Assembly: GCA_037783415.1 (NCBI GenBank)
Contig: JAZGTN010000023.1
Location: 2,332,501-2,396,500, forward strand
From: Leptasterias polaris
Taxonomy: Eukaryota; Echinodermata; Asteroidea; Forcipulatida; Asteriidae
Length of the DNA stretch: 64,000 nucleotides
Direction of reading: 5' to 3'
A program made the translations under genes and the position numbers. Numbering within the stretch: position 1 is the stretch's first letter; each line of letters begins with the position of its first letter. Positions 1-13,784 of the stretch are shown here, piece after piece. Below the pieces are notes generated by a model. The model was given only the letters and a program-made list of their open reading frames with translations, was not told where the DNA came from and searched no databases.

Positions 1-704
1 TCTGAGGAATCAGGGGGGAAATTCACTCCCTGCCCACGGTTGAGACGACCTCGAACGAGTTTTCTGGCTAATTTTCCAGGAGACTTCCATTCACGGGACA
101 CAATTGAGCGTTGATTGCCAAATAAAAAAACTCCAGGAGGGCCCAGTAAATGTTTTCCTCGTTGGGAATTCGTTCTCAGATAGCTCATTCAGTGACATCA
201 TTTCGTTTAATCTTCATATTTTCCACTGGGGGCAAAGAGGCTGACACCTTAGAATACGGTCAGAGACAACACTCCTCGTCCCTTATTTGACACGTTTTTC
301 CGGAGCAGCTGTAGAGACTGTCGAAGTAGACGGGAGGGATATATCGTTGCGGCACCCTTGTGCATTTATCATAAATAGAACCGTTGATTGAATACCACAG
401 ACGGTGTTTCATTGGGAGTACCTTCAATAATTCAGAGATTGGTTGGGGTTTTCTTTCGTCATGAAATGCAAGTCTCTCGCGACTGGAAAATCAACCACCT
501 TATTTTAATGAAGTATCTTTTGCGTTTGGCAAAGGTACCTGACTGTTTGCAAGAGGGACGTTTGCAATGCAAGGCATATGTTGGGATACAACACAGGTAA
601 ACTCGTATAAATGGGTTAATTGTGTTATGTTTTATCGACCGAGTGGAAAGTGATAGCAGTGTTGGGGTGAATGGGATGAACGGAATGAGAACGCACCCTC
701 TCCA
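1..704. other. Unassigned intergenic sequence
   Basis: No exon with coding character, RNA gene or clear repeat was recognised. The frame open at 388-600 has no motif and looks random. Confidence 0.4.
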
Positions 705-1274
705 CCCCTACGCCTTAACGGTATACCCGTACGCCTGAAGGTATACCCCTATGCTTTAAGGTTTACCCATAATAATGTATACCCCTATATACGCCTTAAG
801 GTATACCCCTACGCCTTAAGGTATACCCCTACGCCTTAAGGTATACCCCTGCGCCTTAAGATATACTCTTGCGCCTTAAGTTATACCCCTACGCCTTAAG
901 GTATACCCCTGCGCCTTAAGGTTTACCCCTACGCTTTAAGGTATACCCCTACGCCTTAAGGTATACCCCTACGCTTTAAGGTATACCCCTGCGCCTTAAG
1001 GTATACCCCTGCGCCTTAAGGTATATACCCCTACGCCTTAAGGTATACCCCTACGCCTTAAGGTATACCCCTACGCCTTAATGTATACCCTTGCGCCTTA
1101 AGGTATACCCCTGCGCCTTAAGGTATACCCCTGCGCCTTAAGGTATACCCCTGCGCCTTAAGGTATACCCCTACGCCTTAATGTATACCCCTGCGCCTTA
1201 AGGTTTACCCCTACGCCTTAATGTATACCCCTGCGCCTTAAGGTTACCCCTATGCCTTAATGTATACCCCTACA
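705..1274. repeat. 20-bp minisatellite, about 28 copies
   Basis: The consensus unit GGTATACCCCTACGCCTTAA repeats head to tail for about 570 bp. The main variation is TACGCC versus TGCGCC, a transition at or beside a CpG. A few units have T-for-A or G-for-A changes, and a 2-bp TA insertion appears at 1021-1026. Edges are more diverged than the centre. There is no open frame across it, because 20 is not a multiple of 3. Confidence 0.95.
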
Positions 1275-4200
1275 GCGACTTACACAAATGACAAATTGTT
1301 TATAGCTTGACCTTGCCACCTACCAACAAGCAGTGTTCAGTTCCAACCCTCAACAGTCTGTGCATCGTTTCAAACGAGCCAATAAAAGAGCTCTCATCTC
1401 ACCATGTCTAGAGTTTTCTTTTTTCAATTGGGTTTCAGCATATGTTTATATTTTTTCAGTACATCATTTTCTAGTTTATCTTTATTTTCTCCATGGCTCA
1501 GTTCCGTCTTGGTAAAAACTGCCTAACCAGCAGACGAACCCAACAATGTAAACAAAAATTACAAATTAAAAAATCAACAACAACAAACAAAAGCAACAAC
1601 CCTAAAAAAGAGCCAATAAATACAACCCACAAAGTATCTTGTTCCATCTGTCCATTAGGCATCTCAACATAAGTCTCTGCCACAGATCTTATGACTTCCT
1701 CGTATTGTTACACATTCTCGCAATTCATTCTTCTTCATTTGGTATGGCAATAAATGTGAGTCTGGTTTGAATTGGAATTGATTGCTCACGAAGATATCAT
1801 GGCAGCGAAGGAATAAAAAAGGATCATCACTCTCTGCTGTTCCACATCTGCTAGATAATGTGAGGAATGATAAAATCAGCAAGGGGGACTTGCAAACGAT
1901 GGCCTCAAGAAAAACTCTACGTCTGTTACAGATGGCACGTAAACGTGACTCAAAGAACTAGTAAATATCTGCTAGCAATTACCACAGTCGCCGTCTTTAT
2001 ATGTTTGGTGACAAAGCGTCGCTCACTGATCCGTAACTACGTGTATGTTTTACACATGACGTTGCTACATTGATTATTAAATCCATGTCATTTACATACG
2101 AAAATCTGATCCGTGCACTGCAAGTGAGAACAAATACAGACACACAATCACCCAAGGGTAAAGATCGTTCGTGTCTGAATACTTGTAGTGAGAAGCGCAT
2201 GTCGACAACTGTAAACAAAAACATATTTTTGTGCATAACTGGTCATAGGTTTAATAGGACGAGAAATAGAGCATGCAGTTTCCAACAGAGAGAAATTGGG
2301 GCCGAGACTTCGATCGTGTCCGTATGTCACTCTGAGTCTGTTCGACCGTCTTTTAGGTCCCTGGTGATCTCAACAGTAAAAGATAAACTTGATATTTACT
2401 TGAATTTATCTGACTCATAAATTAGAACATTATTATAGGCCATGAAGTAAAACAAAAAGGGAATGTAGAATCAACAACATTTTGTTTTTGGTTTTATGTA
2501 CACTTTAATAAAGGCATAAGGCATCTTATGAAATTAAAAGTTGTGTTTATTAAGTGCAAATGCGAACAAAACCAGTGCATTCTGTTGTGCAGTTTGTGGT
2601 GAAAGCATGAAACTTGCCATGGTGGATAAAAGAATGAGTCAAGTATAATTTTTCAGAACCATTGTCTCGGTTTTGAGCCTACAGGCCTTGTCTGATACAC
2701 ACCCCCCCCTCCCAAATCACTGAGTCTGACATTGTTTTTTATGACTTAGTAGTAGCTACAGGAAAGATGTGTGTACATCTTAAATATAAACTCATTTGTG
2801 GATTTGCCAAAAAACATTTGTGGATCATTTAAAAACATATTAAAAACCGTAATTGCCCATGACAGATTTTTCCGTAAAGCACACACATTTTATTAATCAA
2901 CAAATTAATGTGGTGAAGGTTTCACTTTTAGGGAGTTGCTGCCCCTTGATTTTCAAAAAACACGCCCCGCCCTTAAATAGGCAAGAACGGCGCTTATACG
3001 TTTATGTGAACGTTGCCTGGACTGTGTTGCTAATGTGCTACATAGCGTATTACTGGAACGCCATCACGCATAAGTAGTATTTGCTTACCCAGCTAGCAAC
3101 ATTGTAAGCATACGGACAATTCTTTTTGCTTTTGTCCTACATCGAGGTGTAGAGAAAATGCTTATCACAAACACTTCGCTGTAAATGGTTGTGCTCAGGT
3201 GGTCCTACATCATATAAAGTGCACTGTATTGATATACAGGTCCTCCCGCCAAAAGCTACCCAATGGAAAGGATCATATCCGATGTTTGGATTGGAATTTA
3301 TTTCTCTCGAAACCGTACAGGTGGTGCCTAGCTTCTTCCATGAAGGTCATGAGTACGACATTTAGAAATAAATGAACCGTTGGAAGAAATATGATTGAGC
3401 TGTTACAATCATTAGACACAAACATAACCTGGTTCACACAGTAACACGAAGTCTAGTCTACATAACAATATTTCTATCACGTACGGCAATACAAATATTT
3501 ATTTCGATTGCAATTGGCCCCCGGGGGTGGGGGATGGTAAGTCAATCTCATCTATAGTTACTTTGTTATTGTGGACTGAGAATTGTCTCGCTTGCAAGTG
3601 GGTGACTGTCAGGTTGACGAGTTAGCGAGTGGGGGTATTGCACGCAGAAAGGTCGTCAGGTTGTTCTATACGGGAGGACTCTTTCTCATGATTCAGATTG
3701 ATGGTTGAAAATGCCCACCGAGGAGAAATATGTGAAGACGCTATAACAGCAACCGAAGGTTGTTTAATCAAACAGAAAGACCGTCAGAACTTAAGCTCTT
3801 CTTAAAGGTGTATTACATGAACAGTTTATGAGGATTTGAAAGACAGAAAACAACTTTCCAACGATTTTTAATTATGATTTCAGTTTAATTTCCCCCTCAA
3901 TACCGATTATCCTGATGGGAAATGATTCTATCCATTTCTGCAAGAAAAATAGTCTCCAAAATCTCGGTTTTATATTTTATTTCGATTTTGCAGATCGAAA
4001 TAATACGTTAAAAAGCCATTTAAAGGATGCAGAGGCCTATTCGTATCCAGGATCAACAAAATTTAACAACAGAACTATACCTAAATAAACAAAAATATCC
4101 TTTTTGAAACTGCAACAAGGCCCGCCCCTCCCGGAAAGGTGAAGAATTGTCAAGAAACACAATGAGAGTAACGTAATATTTCTGACATAGGCCAAACGGG

Positions 4201-5579
4201 ATAATCATTCTTTCGTAAACAAAGTTCTGCTCAGTGTGTTCTACAAGAAAATAAAAAGACGTATTAATGCTGTCATTGTAGCCAAACTGTCCTTGGTTGA
4301 GTTTGATCAGAACACAATAAGTTCAACAAGAGCTGTAAGATTCATAATGAGTTGTCATTACTATATACATTATTTGTTTTGACATATTTTGGCATGTGTA
4401 AAAACGAATAGCCCAGTTTTCAAGTCTGTTTAAAATATTCCTTTTACAAATAACTAGGGAAAAACATTCTTGCGGAAACCGTGTAGAGTGGTCGAAATCT
4501 GACTGGGGGTAAGTGCCTCTTCTTGTATAGCCATAATGTATTTGACATTCATGTCTCCATTATGCACCTGTGTTGATTGATGTTGGGAGATAAGGCCTTG
4601 CTTGCATCACCAATCTCACACGGAGGGGCCAGATAAGAAATTAACTTCCAGCACCATGTTTAGTTTCTGCTCTTTTCCCAACCAAATTTAGCAATGTAAC
4701 ACATCAATGTGAATTGCGGCAGCAGCGTTTAACATTTCGCGACGTGACGTGAATTTTATGCAGCTTATTTGTGGATCAAATGCGAAATACCAGCCTCTTT
4801 CGAAGTTTCCATAGCCATTTTGAGACTTTAGTTTATAACGCGAGCACAACTTTTTGAATGATTTTTTTCATCCTGTGTAAGGTTCCTTCAAAAGAAAGTT
4901 TGAAGCGTCCCGTTTGAAACCATTTCGCATTAAAACAATACATGTTTGATTTATTACTGATATTATTATATATTTATTTTGTGAATTGACAAATATATGA
5001 CGAACACAAAGTTTTTAATTCCTTATTCCATGTCAAACCTGTTGTGTTCAGTCCCTTTATAATTTAGTTTATTTATTTATTTATATATTTATATATATAT
5101 CTTTTTCAGTAGAATTATCTAAATTCCATAAATTGCCTTTTCTAACGAAAGTCTTTATATTTTAAGCCAACTTCTCTATTATGTTGTACTAGTTTAAACT
5201 TATCTTGTTGAAAATGTTAAGTGTAGTTCGTTTGTATTTTGTCTTTTGCAAACTAAGACATGTTTGACCATCGGAAACGAGTAGGGGACGAAACAAAACC
5301 ACACAATATGCATGAAACCGAAGTTACTCTTTTGCATAAGGGAATTGTTCCATTCTTGACACCGCCCCCCCCCCCCCCCCCCAACGAAAAAGTTCATGAA
5401 TCAAAAACAATGCACCTCAAGTAGGTGGTTGTTGACACACAACCATGACGCAACAACACCATATCAAAGTGTACGTCATTCAACCAGCTTAGAATTCGCT
5501 TTACTTTCATTTGATGTTACTTTGATACAAACACGAATCATTGTGTATTTGTAACAGTACCTTTTATAGTTCAAATGCA
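1275..5579. other. Unassigned intergenic sequence
   Basis: AT-rich DNA with no supported gene. It contains an 18-C run at 5365-5382 and a TTTA-rich low-complexity patch near 5060-5100. The frame at 2070-2420 (116 codons) shows no domain and overlaps open frames on the other strand, so I do not call it. Confidence 0.4.
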
Positions 5580-5785
5580 TAGTGCATCATCAAGAAAATG
5601 TTGCACTACCAGGGCAAAAAGTAGCTAAGCACAATAAAATTTCGCTTACCAGAATAAGGTTACCGGCTAAACTACCATGTCACATGTACAATTTGTGACT
5701 GGTATCCTGCTCATTTCTTCATAGCAGACATTGTTAGGCAATATTTTCTGCTTAAGCAGCACTATGAAATTGAGCCCAGTACCCA
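5580..5785. mobile_element. MITE-like element, family G (copy 1)
   Basis: The sequence contains AGCTAAGCACAATAAAATTT, CTTACCAGAATAAGGTTACC, CATGTCACATGTAC, GTGACTGGTATCCTGCTCAT and the end GCAGCACTATGAAATTGAGC. The same ordered blocks recur at 18984-19138 and 59374-59572, where the left end (GGGCACAGTTTCATAGCACT) is the inverted counterpart of the right end. It is a short nonautonomous DNA-element family. Confidence 0.7.
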
Positions 5786-6875
5786 ACACAATTGAGTGGG
5801 TTTTAACTCCTGTCAGATGTGTATCGAAACTGTGGAGTCCTGCCGTGCCTTCCCCTGTCCCCTGGTGGGTCCATAAGCATCAAATCACCCGTGGGGATAA
5901 AGGGGCTTATAGTGTACTGACTCGTATCCTGACAACTTGATGAAATCGATCACTTTTTTATCTCTTTTTTTAAAGCGCTATTTCCACCTCTCGCTACTCT
6001 CTCTACGGACTGGATTATGTGATATGCGAGATATATGTTGTGCATTATAACTGATGTAGTTGGGAGCTAAACTGTGGCTTGTGCCTCCCTTCACAGATAA
6101 CAGCTCAAGGCTGTCATCATTCACAGCGCCATGAACTTGCATTTTACTCTTTCAAAATGCCTATTAAAAATCTAAATCCATTTTTCCTTTTGGTTAATTT
6201 CTCAAGAGAGAATAATTTAATCACCCGGAAACGTGCATAATTCCTCGAAATGGTAATAGCCTATAATATTGTAATAAAAACGTTTATTATAAAACAAGGT
6301 GTTGTGTGTTGGCACAACATGACGCTACAGCGCGCATCAAAGTACTTCCCAACTTCCCAAGTTTGACGCTGATCAGGACAGCCAATGTTTGTGTGATTTT
6401 TGTGGAACTAAACGCACTGCATCAAGTGCAGGACATATCATGTCTAGTAAAAACTACTATGGGTTAGTCTGTGGGCTACTAAAAACTATAAATACGGTAT
6501 AAATGCGCATAAAATTCTTCCTTTTCTGATGTGAACAATGCATTTTGAAAAGGGGCTTATAGTATAATTTTGAGTTTGTGAATGTTACTTCGTTTGACAA
6601 TTAAACTGGTTGTGATCGCTAACAAGAGTACATCAGAAAGATACACTATTTTATGACAATACATGTTTAAATTATGGCCTACTAAAACTTCCGAGGGCAT
6701 GTTAAATGTACAGTTTACTAACCATTTTGTGGAGTCAACATTTTGGTTGCACAAAATTCGGGGCATTATGCGTGTGGACCATTATATTCTGCTTTCAAAC
6801 TATCTTTCTAAACTAAACATTTTATAACGAACGCTTTTTATAGCCCAAATCGCCCAATCCAAGGCAACGTATCCC

Positions 6876-7215
6876 TTTAAAGGCCTGTACACGATTGGTA
6901 AGATCGAAAAACACAAATGTTCACAGATTCACACATAACTTACATGATTTAAAGTAAGTAATGGTAGAAAGGGTTCCTTAAAATATTTCTGCCTGAAATG
7001 CTATCGTTTCTGAGAAATGAGTAAAACAATAGTTTTTATCGCGCGCGATAATAAACTCCATGTTTGAAAAACAGAAAACACATAAGGTCTTTTTTCACTA
7101 TTTTCTCGTGATCTCGATGACCAATTGAGCTCAAATTTTCACAGGTTTGTTATTTCATGTATGTGGTTGATTACACAAAACATGAACACTGTCTGTGATT
7201 ATTTTGTCAGCTCTG
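6876..7215 (-). mobile_element. MITE-like element, family H (reverse copy)
   Basis: Read on the minus strand it has CATACATGAAATAACAAACC, TGTGAAAATTTGAGCTCAAT, TGGTCATCGAGATCACGAGA, then GTTTTTCAAACATGGAG and a right end CGTGTACAGGCCTTTAAAGG. The same blocks in the same order appear at 23294-23646 and 26970-27310. It contains TCGCGCGCGATA near 7040. Confidence 0.6.
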
Positions 7216-9432
7216 CCAATCCTGTATAATACCTTTAAGTGAATGGCCTGCCCAGTTGTTGGCACACTCGTTACACTTTCGGGCGGGATATTCAAAGAGT
7301 GTATGTTGGTGGCACGCTTTAACGGACATTGCAAGAAAGGGTAAAGGTTTTCGTGAACAGACAACGGAGCAAGGAAGGGCAGATATCGTTGCATCGTTGC
7401 ACCCCATTCGTTACACACACACGAGGAGGTTGCAAGCTGCCAAACGGTAAACAGGGCTCCAAGTGACACATTGTCCGAGGCCAGCTGCTGCATTGATCGG
7501 GAAACCGGAAACTTGATCCGTGTGGATAGTGCCCTTGTCTGTTAAGTACCACCTCCGAGAAAGCACACAAACGAGCCAGTTGCAAAATGGTATTTAATTA
7601 ACAGATACCGGCAGATGAACCCTGTCAGGACAGCCGTTGTCTTAACGCCTCATCATATTAGATTAATCTCAATGCCCATCTGAGGACACTCCCTTCCTTT
7701 TTTCAAGCCAAGTATAAGCCCCTCAAAGAGTCTGTCATTATTACCCGTGTGTTCATCGGGCCATCATCTCTGAAACCTTCTCAACTTCTATGGAGTATGC
7801 AGCAAAGTGTCCTGCTCCAGAACCTGATCTTGAGCCCACACTACGACGAGTCAGCCATTAGAACCGGGTTGTGAGCAACATAAACCGCTCGACCACGACA
7901 CGCCATACATGAAGTTGTTTGATTCCTTGTTCAACTTAATTTATGAACACACAACTGTCACAACCGTACACTTTCGTTCTGAAGATACACAAATCGTGCG
8001 CTACACACAATTATGACTTGTATCCCTTTACCGCCATCTGTTATGCCTTCATGTTCACATTATAATAATGTTAGGTGTTTAAGTCTCATCTATTCAAAAG
8101 AGACGAGTCTGCTTTACCTTTCAGTATTGATTTGGTTTGCCCAGAATTAATTAATGGTAGAAAACTACTAATAAGAAGATTGTTATTAAACAGATGCACA
8201 TGTATTGTTGAGTTCCCTGCCTACCCCAGGCAATACAACAACAACAAAAACAAATATTTTAAAAAGAAATTAAAGTATAAAATAATTACAACTCGTTTCA
8301 AATCCAATGACGTCTGCTATTACAACACATTACACGTATTGACGTACAGTCCTCTGGGTTTCTATTTTGAAGATATCAATTATTAGTCATGCTTTAAAAT
8401 GATTAGAATGCCGTGTTGATTTCTCAGTGGGGTACGAACGAACGGATTGTGCTTCTTTTACTTGAGGCTGACGTGACGTTAAGAGACAAACCAAATAACA
8501 GCTTGGTTACCATGTAAGACATGTGCAGTGAATCCCTGCCAAGGTTATACAATTCTATTCGCAATTATTCTAGAGGTCCACAGAGCCATTGAAATAACCA
8601 CATTATAGAAGTACTGGCTGCCCTAGATTATAGTACAAGGTCTAGGTCGGGTGTTTAACTTTTTGGTACAAGTTTTAGTTTTTTTAGTTTATAAGCAGAG
8701 TGTACTTTGGTGTTGGGAACCGTTCGATTGCTTTAATCCTATAGGAGTGTAGATATGAACAATAAAACTAACCTGTGAAAATTTCAATCCAAAAGGTGGT
8801 ATAGCGTCTTCGGGAGCAGTTGTGACGCAGGAAGAATAATCCGTAAATGGAATACACAGTCTGAGAAACGTTTCTGCGTAAAATGTTTCTCAGATTGAAC
8901 ACTTTTTGAATCCCTTACTAAAACCACATTACTTAAAAGAGAATCGTGTCTCAAAATGTTATACATTATCAGCAGCTGCAGTGCTTCTTATTTTATGCCA
9001 ATTAAGATTTGATGGTCATTAACTTTTCGCAGAATGGTATGTTGATTCATGGTTGTTGTTTACAACCTGAGCCTCATTGACTAGAATGTTCACGCCAGTA
9101 CCCACCCTCCAAAGTTTAAGTCTGAAATAGTACCGTCAAAGTCGAGGAAGTAGTAAATCACCTTCGCTTATTTCGATTGCTGCAACCGAATTAGGCTCGA
9201 TAAAGGAAAATCCATTTCTCGTTGTCTTCGCAAAAACGTGACACCCGAATTTGATGGAGTGTTCACAGGTTTAATGTCGGTTTAGTGAAAATGTATTTAC
9301 TCTTCCAGATTAATGTATGATAATTATTTGAACCATTTTCTTACATCAGTTCTGAAATGTTTCTGGTGAACAACATTTTAAAAAGTATGGACGACTGATG
9401 TTAAAGAATTATTTAGTATGCATTGGTGTTTC
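7216..9432. other. Unassigned intergenic sequence
   Basis: No supported gene. A 10-bp hairpin stem (TCTGAGAAAC / GTTTCTCAGA, 8860-8894) lies in a stretch (8727-8990) that distantly resembles family H. The 103-codon frame at 8075-8386 starts with GTG, is Lys/Tyr/Asn-rich and has no recognisable domain. Confidence 0.4.
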
Positions 9433-9658
9433 AATTTTACACTTTTCCGTATCGGAAGTGATTCCGGGTCCTGACCATTTCTGTCTGGCTGATCCGGAAA
9501 CTGGTTGAACAAATCTAAACGGATTTCTTTTTACTCAAACTCTGTCCTTTCTCTATGGTTGGACACACATTCCGGGTAATACTGAACTGGATCAGGGGTT
9601 AGGCTCCCTCTGAACTGGAATCCGGGTCAATTTACACCGGGGACTGTTAGAGTGTACC
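9433..9658. mobile_element. MITE-like element with ATCCGGGTCA blocks (copy 1)
   Basis: It contains GATTCCGGGTCCTGACCATT, an internal polypyrimidine patch and GGAATCCGGGTCAATTT, and ends GTTAGAGTGT. The copy at 32371-32606 has the same kind of blocks (TCAGGGTCATGACC, GGGAATCCGGGTCATTTT, TTTAGAGTGT). The two are diverged, so the family call is by pattern. Confidence 0.5.
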
Positions 9659-10485
9659 GAAAGAGTTCCAATTGAACTTTGTTGTGTAAAATACCAAAAG
9701 CTCTGTACAATGCTTCACATAATTTGCAATCAAAAAATGTTCCGATGGGGTACTAATTTCACTTTGGCTCGGAATAATTTGGAAGAATTTCTCTCCGAAG
9801 GCCTAAATCAAATCCATCACTCTAACTACACGGGCGTGTTGATAATGACAGAAATGCATCATTCAATTCCATCAGTATGTTTACCTGGATCGAGCATGGA
9901 AATCAAACCAGGGTCCCACGTGATTTTTAAAACAGCCGGCGCCTGCGTCATTTCAGCACGTACTCGGCTTTACAAATCCCTTCCAAGCCAGCGTGTCGAT
10001 CGCCTTCCGTCCCCTACTTCCACCTGGGAACGACTCAAGCTTTAAGGGATCGACACGTTATATACCATCCTTCAAACGCAGGTCATTCCACTCGGCTAGT
10101 GTTGCCACTTACTGGGCATTTAATTTCTCCATTTACTGTTAAATTGATTGACAATGTATTTTATTAACATGGTGGTTAATCAAGTTATTTCATACTTTGC
10201 TTGGACGATATCAAAGAGTGGATGATGCTAAATTATATGGGCTTTCTTTAGTGACTACTCAGCCCTGTAACTGGTGCCATTTCCTCGTCTAGGGTTAAGG
10301 GGAATATTACATTACAAACTTAAGTGGTCTGCAACAGTATCATCATCAGAAACTAATCTTTGCTCACAAATTAAATTAAATCTTAGATTACAATTGAAGG
10401 TCATGACTTGATGCGGGTAGCTGTCGTGAATCCAATGTAAAATGCTAACAAAGAGGGAATCATAATAAACTCTGCGAAGGGGACC

Positions 10486-10964
10486 AGGGAGGTTTCGCAC
10501 GCGAACGGATACGCATACGCATACGTTTAGCTATCCGTAACCGTTAGCAGTCTTTCTGTTGTTTTGCAATCCCAGCGTTTTGGTGGCACTGTTCGCTGTT
10601 CCAGCACAGCACTTGGTGGCGCTGTTCAACATGGCATCCTCCATAGACGAGCTTATGTTCATAGCTTTAGAGGAAAATGACGAAGAAACAGTGCATTTTT
10701 TCGTATTTCAAAGTCTTTAGAAATCAATAAAATGACACGTACATGTTCAGTGATTCATTTATTTTGATACTATTCATACATATTTGGAAACAAATACAGG
10801 AGAATTACTAGAAGTTTGAGTTTTCCTACGTGTTTTTTACTTACGTGTAGCAAGCGGGATATCAGTGTCATCTGCACGTATAGCGGATAGCGAGTAGCGT
10901 ATGACGTCATAATGATGACGTATCCGTCGCACTAACCGTATCCGTTCGTATGCGAAACCTCCCT
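10486..10964. mobile_element. DNA transposon derivative with ~28-bp inverted ends (Harbinger/MITE-like)
   Basis: The left end AGGGAGGTTTCGCACGCGAA continues CGGATACG; the right end is its imperfect reverse complement (CGTATCCGTTCGTATGCGAAACCTCCCT, quoted by position 10937-10964). No target-site duplication is obvious. Inside, 10631-10720 opens with ATGGCATCCTCCATAGACGA and reads 29 acidic codons before a stop. That resembles the start of a lost transposase-exon or accessory frame, but this is inference. Assignment to PIF/Harbinger rests only on the look of the termini. Confidence 0.6.
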
Positions 10965-13784
10965 ATTATACATATAACTACATTGCCACTGTTTGGCCTA
11001 TACTAGAAAACATATCCAAAATTGTAATCAAAAAGGGGGATACCAAACAAAACGAAAACAAACAAACAAACATGAAAGCTCCCCGCTGAGCTGTTTAACT
11101 GTTCAACAATTAACTAAATGGTTATCAATATTTTCAACAGTTAGTGTCCGGTCAGAACTTTTTAATCATTTTTGGGTTAAACAAAGAAAAAATGACTAGA
11201 GCAAGACTTGAACCAACGACCTCTGGTTCAAGTCCCGCTCTGATCAATTTCTCTTACCCAGTTTCCGTTGTGGTTTATTACTTGGCTTTGTAAAAAAAAA
11301 AATGAAAATAGCTATTAGAAACCTTTGGATTTGGATTTTTTTGAACCGTATTTTACTGTTGTAATGTTTTTATTTAAGATCAACGCAATTTTCAATTAAT
11401 CATGATTGAAATTCTAAGTTTAATTATGATTACTGGATACATAGGAGTCATAGAGTGCCGCATCGAATGGAGGGGAAAAATGTTCAGAATGATTCACTAG
11501 TTTGAAACCTCTGTATAAACCTTTCCATAGTTCTCCCCGTCGTTGAAGTATTCTTCGAAAGGTGATCAGAAATAATCCTATGCATAAGAATGCCTTACCG
11601 ACATGATTAGCTCCCAATAATACCGCCTTGAGGTGGCAAGTTTGCATAATTCAGAGAGTTTCAAACAGCCCCCCCCCCCCTCCTTTTATTAACATCGCAA
11701 CAATTGAACCCATGCCCCTTGGGTGTACTCTTATCGACCTAGAACATTCGAAAATGCACGAATTAAAAAGAAAAATGCACTATTTGATGAAGAGCTGGTT
11801 TCATCGTGAGACCTTGATTCTATATGTGTAGATTTTAGGTTCCAAATTGTACCACTGTGTGAGGAAACGCAGCTGGCAGTGGCCGCATTGTGGTAGTCTG
11901 AACAACTCAATTGAAGGAGCAGCTAGTCTATGGGAAAAATTCATAGGGCTCTATACTGGGGCAATAATTTAACGAGAAAAAAACCCGGAAAAAACAACCT
12001 TTACTTCAATGTTTGACTCCACCGTTATTATATCAAAACAAAATGACGTGAAGATGGATTCTTAATTGTCACAAAGACGATAAAAGCTCAACAATATCAC
12101 ATCAAATACAATAAAATTACGCTTCAATAAAGACTTCATACATCGGATTCCGATAGTATTAAAGCAACAGAACAAATGAAGGACAGACAAGCATACTGCT
12201 CATCTAGAAAAAGGGTTGCAGACAGTTGCACAAAAACAAAAGAGAGACGGAAATAGGACATAACGGCAGACTACAAGGGCAGCGCTCGTAAATAGGACTT
12301 TAAGGTTTGTTGAGAGAAGGTTCAATTTGCTGTAAATTCACAGAGCGCGTTAGTATTTCGACATGCTCAATCAAGTCACAGGTTAAGCTCAGTGCTTCGG
12401 AAGTGCATCCAAATTGTCGAGATCCTATTCAAGACAATAATTTCATGACGACCAGATAAAACCTCTCGAGGTTACAACTTCCTACCAGCTATTATCTCGG
12501 AATAACGACTCCCCGAAAGTCTCTAAACACAAGTTTGATGACGTCTTCGAAGAAGGAAGACGACTTCCCTAGAAGGTTTATCTAAGGGTAACGGTTTAAT
12601 GAAAGCTGGACAACTTCCCGACATAGAGATCATAACACCTGGAAGTAAGAACGACGAGTTCCTAAGAACCGTCATCCTAGTTCTATAATATAGCTTCCTT
12701 CCTCAGACCTCGGGGAAATCGTCATCCCATACTCAAATTATCTCGTCATCCCGTGATGTACATCAATCTCGATAGGAGGACGTTATGAACAAGAGGGGTG
12801 GCGACAACCCTAGGAAAACTTCCTTAAATTATCTCTCTGGATGAAACAAATCCTGCGAGTTGGGTATTGACGTCTCTCAGGGAAGACGTACTCGTGCTCA
12901 GGGGTTTTGGCATAATTGCGACAAGGGGTTTAATCACGTCCAGGAGGTTGTCTCCTTGTGACAAAAACAAAATTGCGCGAAGTCGTTTTTAGTTGTTGGG
13001 TATAATGTATCAGTTTCTCGCCTCTTGAGATAATTTATCTCAAGAAATAGTCAACCTACTTCAAAAATGTCGCCTTCTTGACGAAGACGTCATCCTAGCT
13101 TTAGTGACAGTTTCCCACTTAGGAAGCAGTCCCACATGCTAATTTAAGAGTTAGTTCGGGTAAATACATCAAATAAGTTTCCACAATCACTATTTTACCC
13201 CTAATATTGAGTGAGATGGGGGAATTGGTGAAAAATAATGCCTTCGAAATCTATCTTCGGTCCGTTGCCATGTTAACAGGTCATTTTGCGTTTTGGCAAG
13301 TTTTGGTGTCTTAAAAATTGTTTTTTTAGTTGATTTTAAAAACGCCACCCAGCCTAAATAAAGGTCCAACATTCAGTTTAGTTTCGTGATGTCAACAGAA
13401 AATGACAGCCTTCGTAATGCTTTATGCATGACCATTAATATAGTACGAGGTGATGATAATGGTTTGCCGCGAGCTACATGACCACTTTGACCCAGTATTT
13501 ATACGTGCCGACATCGCACCGACTTAGCCAGGCCTGTAAAGATTTCTACATATACATTTTAAAGAAATCTGCAAATATCTCTGCGAGCCAGACTGTCAAA
13601 ACCATGAATACTAAACAAATGACTGTCCGAAGGGGACACGTAATACCCGCAATGTTTCAAGAGTGTAGAAGCTTCGACGGCCGCAAACAGGTCTCAGGCT
13701 TACACGGGACACCTTTTTAAGGTAAAGTGTTAGGTTTGAAAGTCAGACGGTCACACTTTTTTGTGGCTTTCCTTTATGTTACCT
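10965..13784. other. Intergenic; part of a SINE tail pair and an unexplained patterned stretch
   Basis: At 11195-11250 two SINE box-B arms face each other (GACTTGAACC AACGACCTCT GGTTCAAGTC) with a TTTCTTTGTTTAACCCAAAA tail on the minus strand. A 12-C run lies at 11669-11680. From 12,400 to 13,120 recurrent motifs such as CGTCATCC, GACGTCTTC, TTATCTC and ACTTCC give a diverged-satellite impression without a clear unit. No gene is supported. Confidence 0.4.

Noticed and set aside
8075..8386. 103-codon frame starting FKSHLFKR, reminiscent of the last residues of LINE ORF2
   Set aside because: Only a handful of residues match, a stop lies directly upstream and no other RT motif is nearby.
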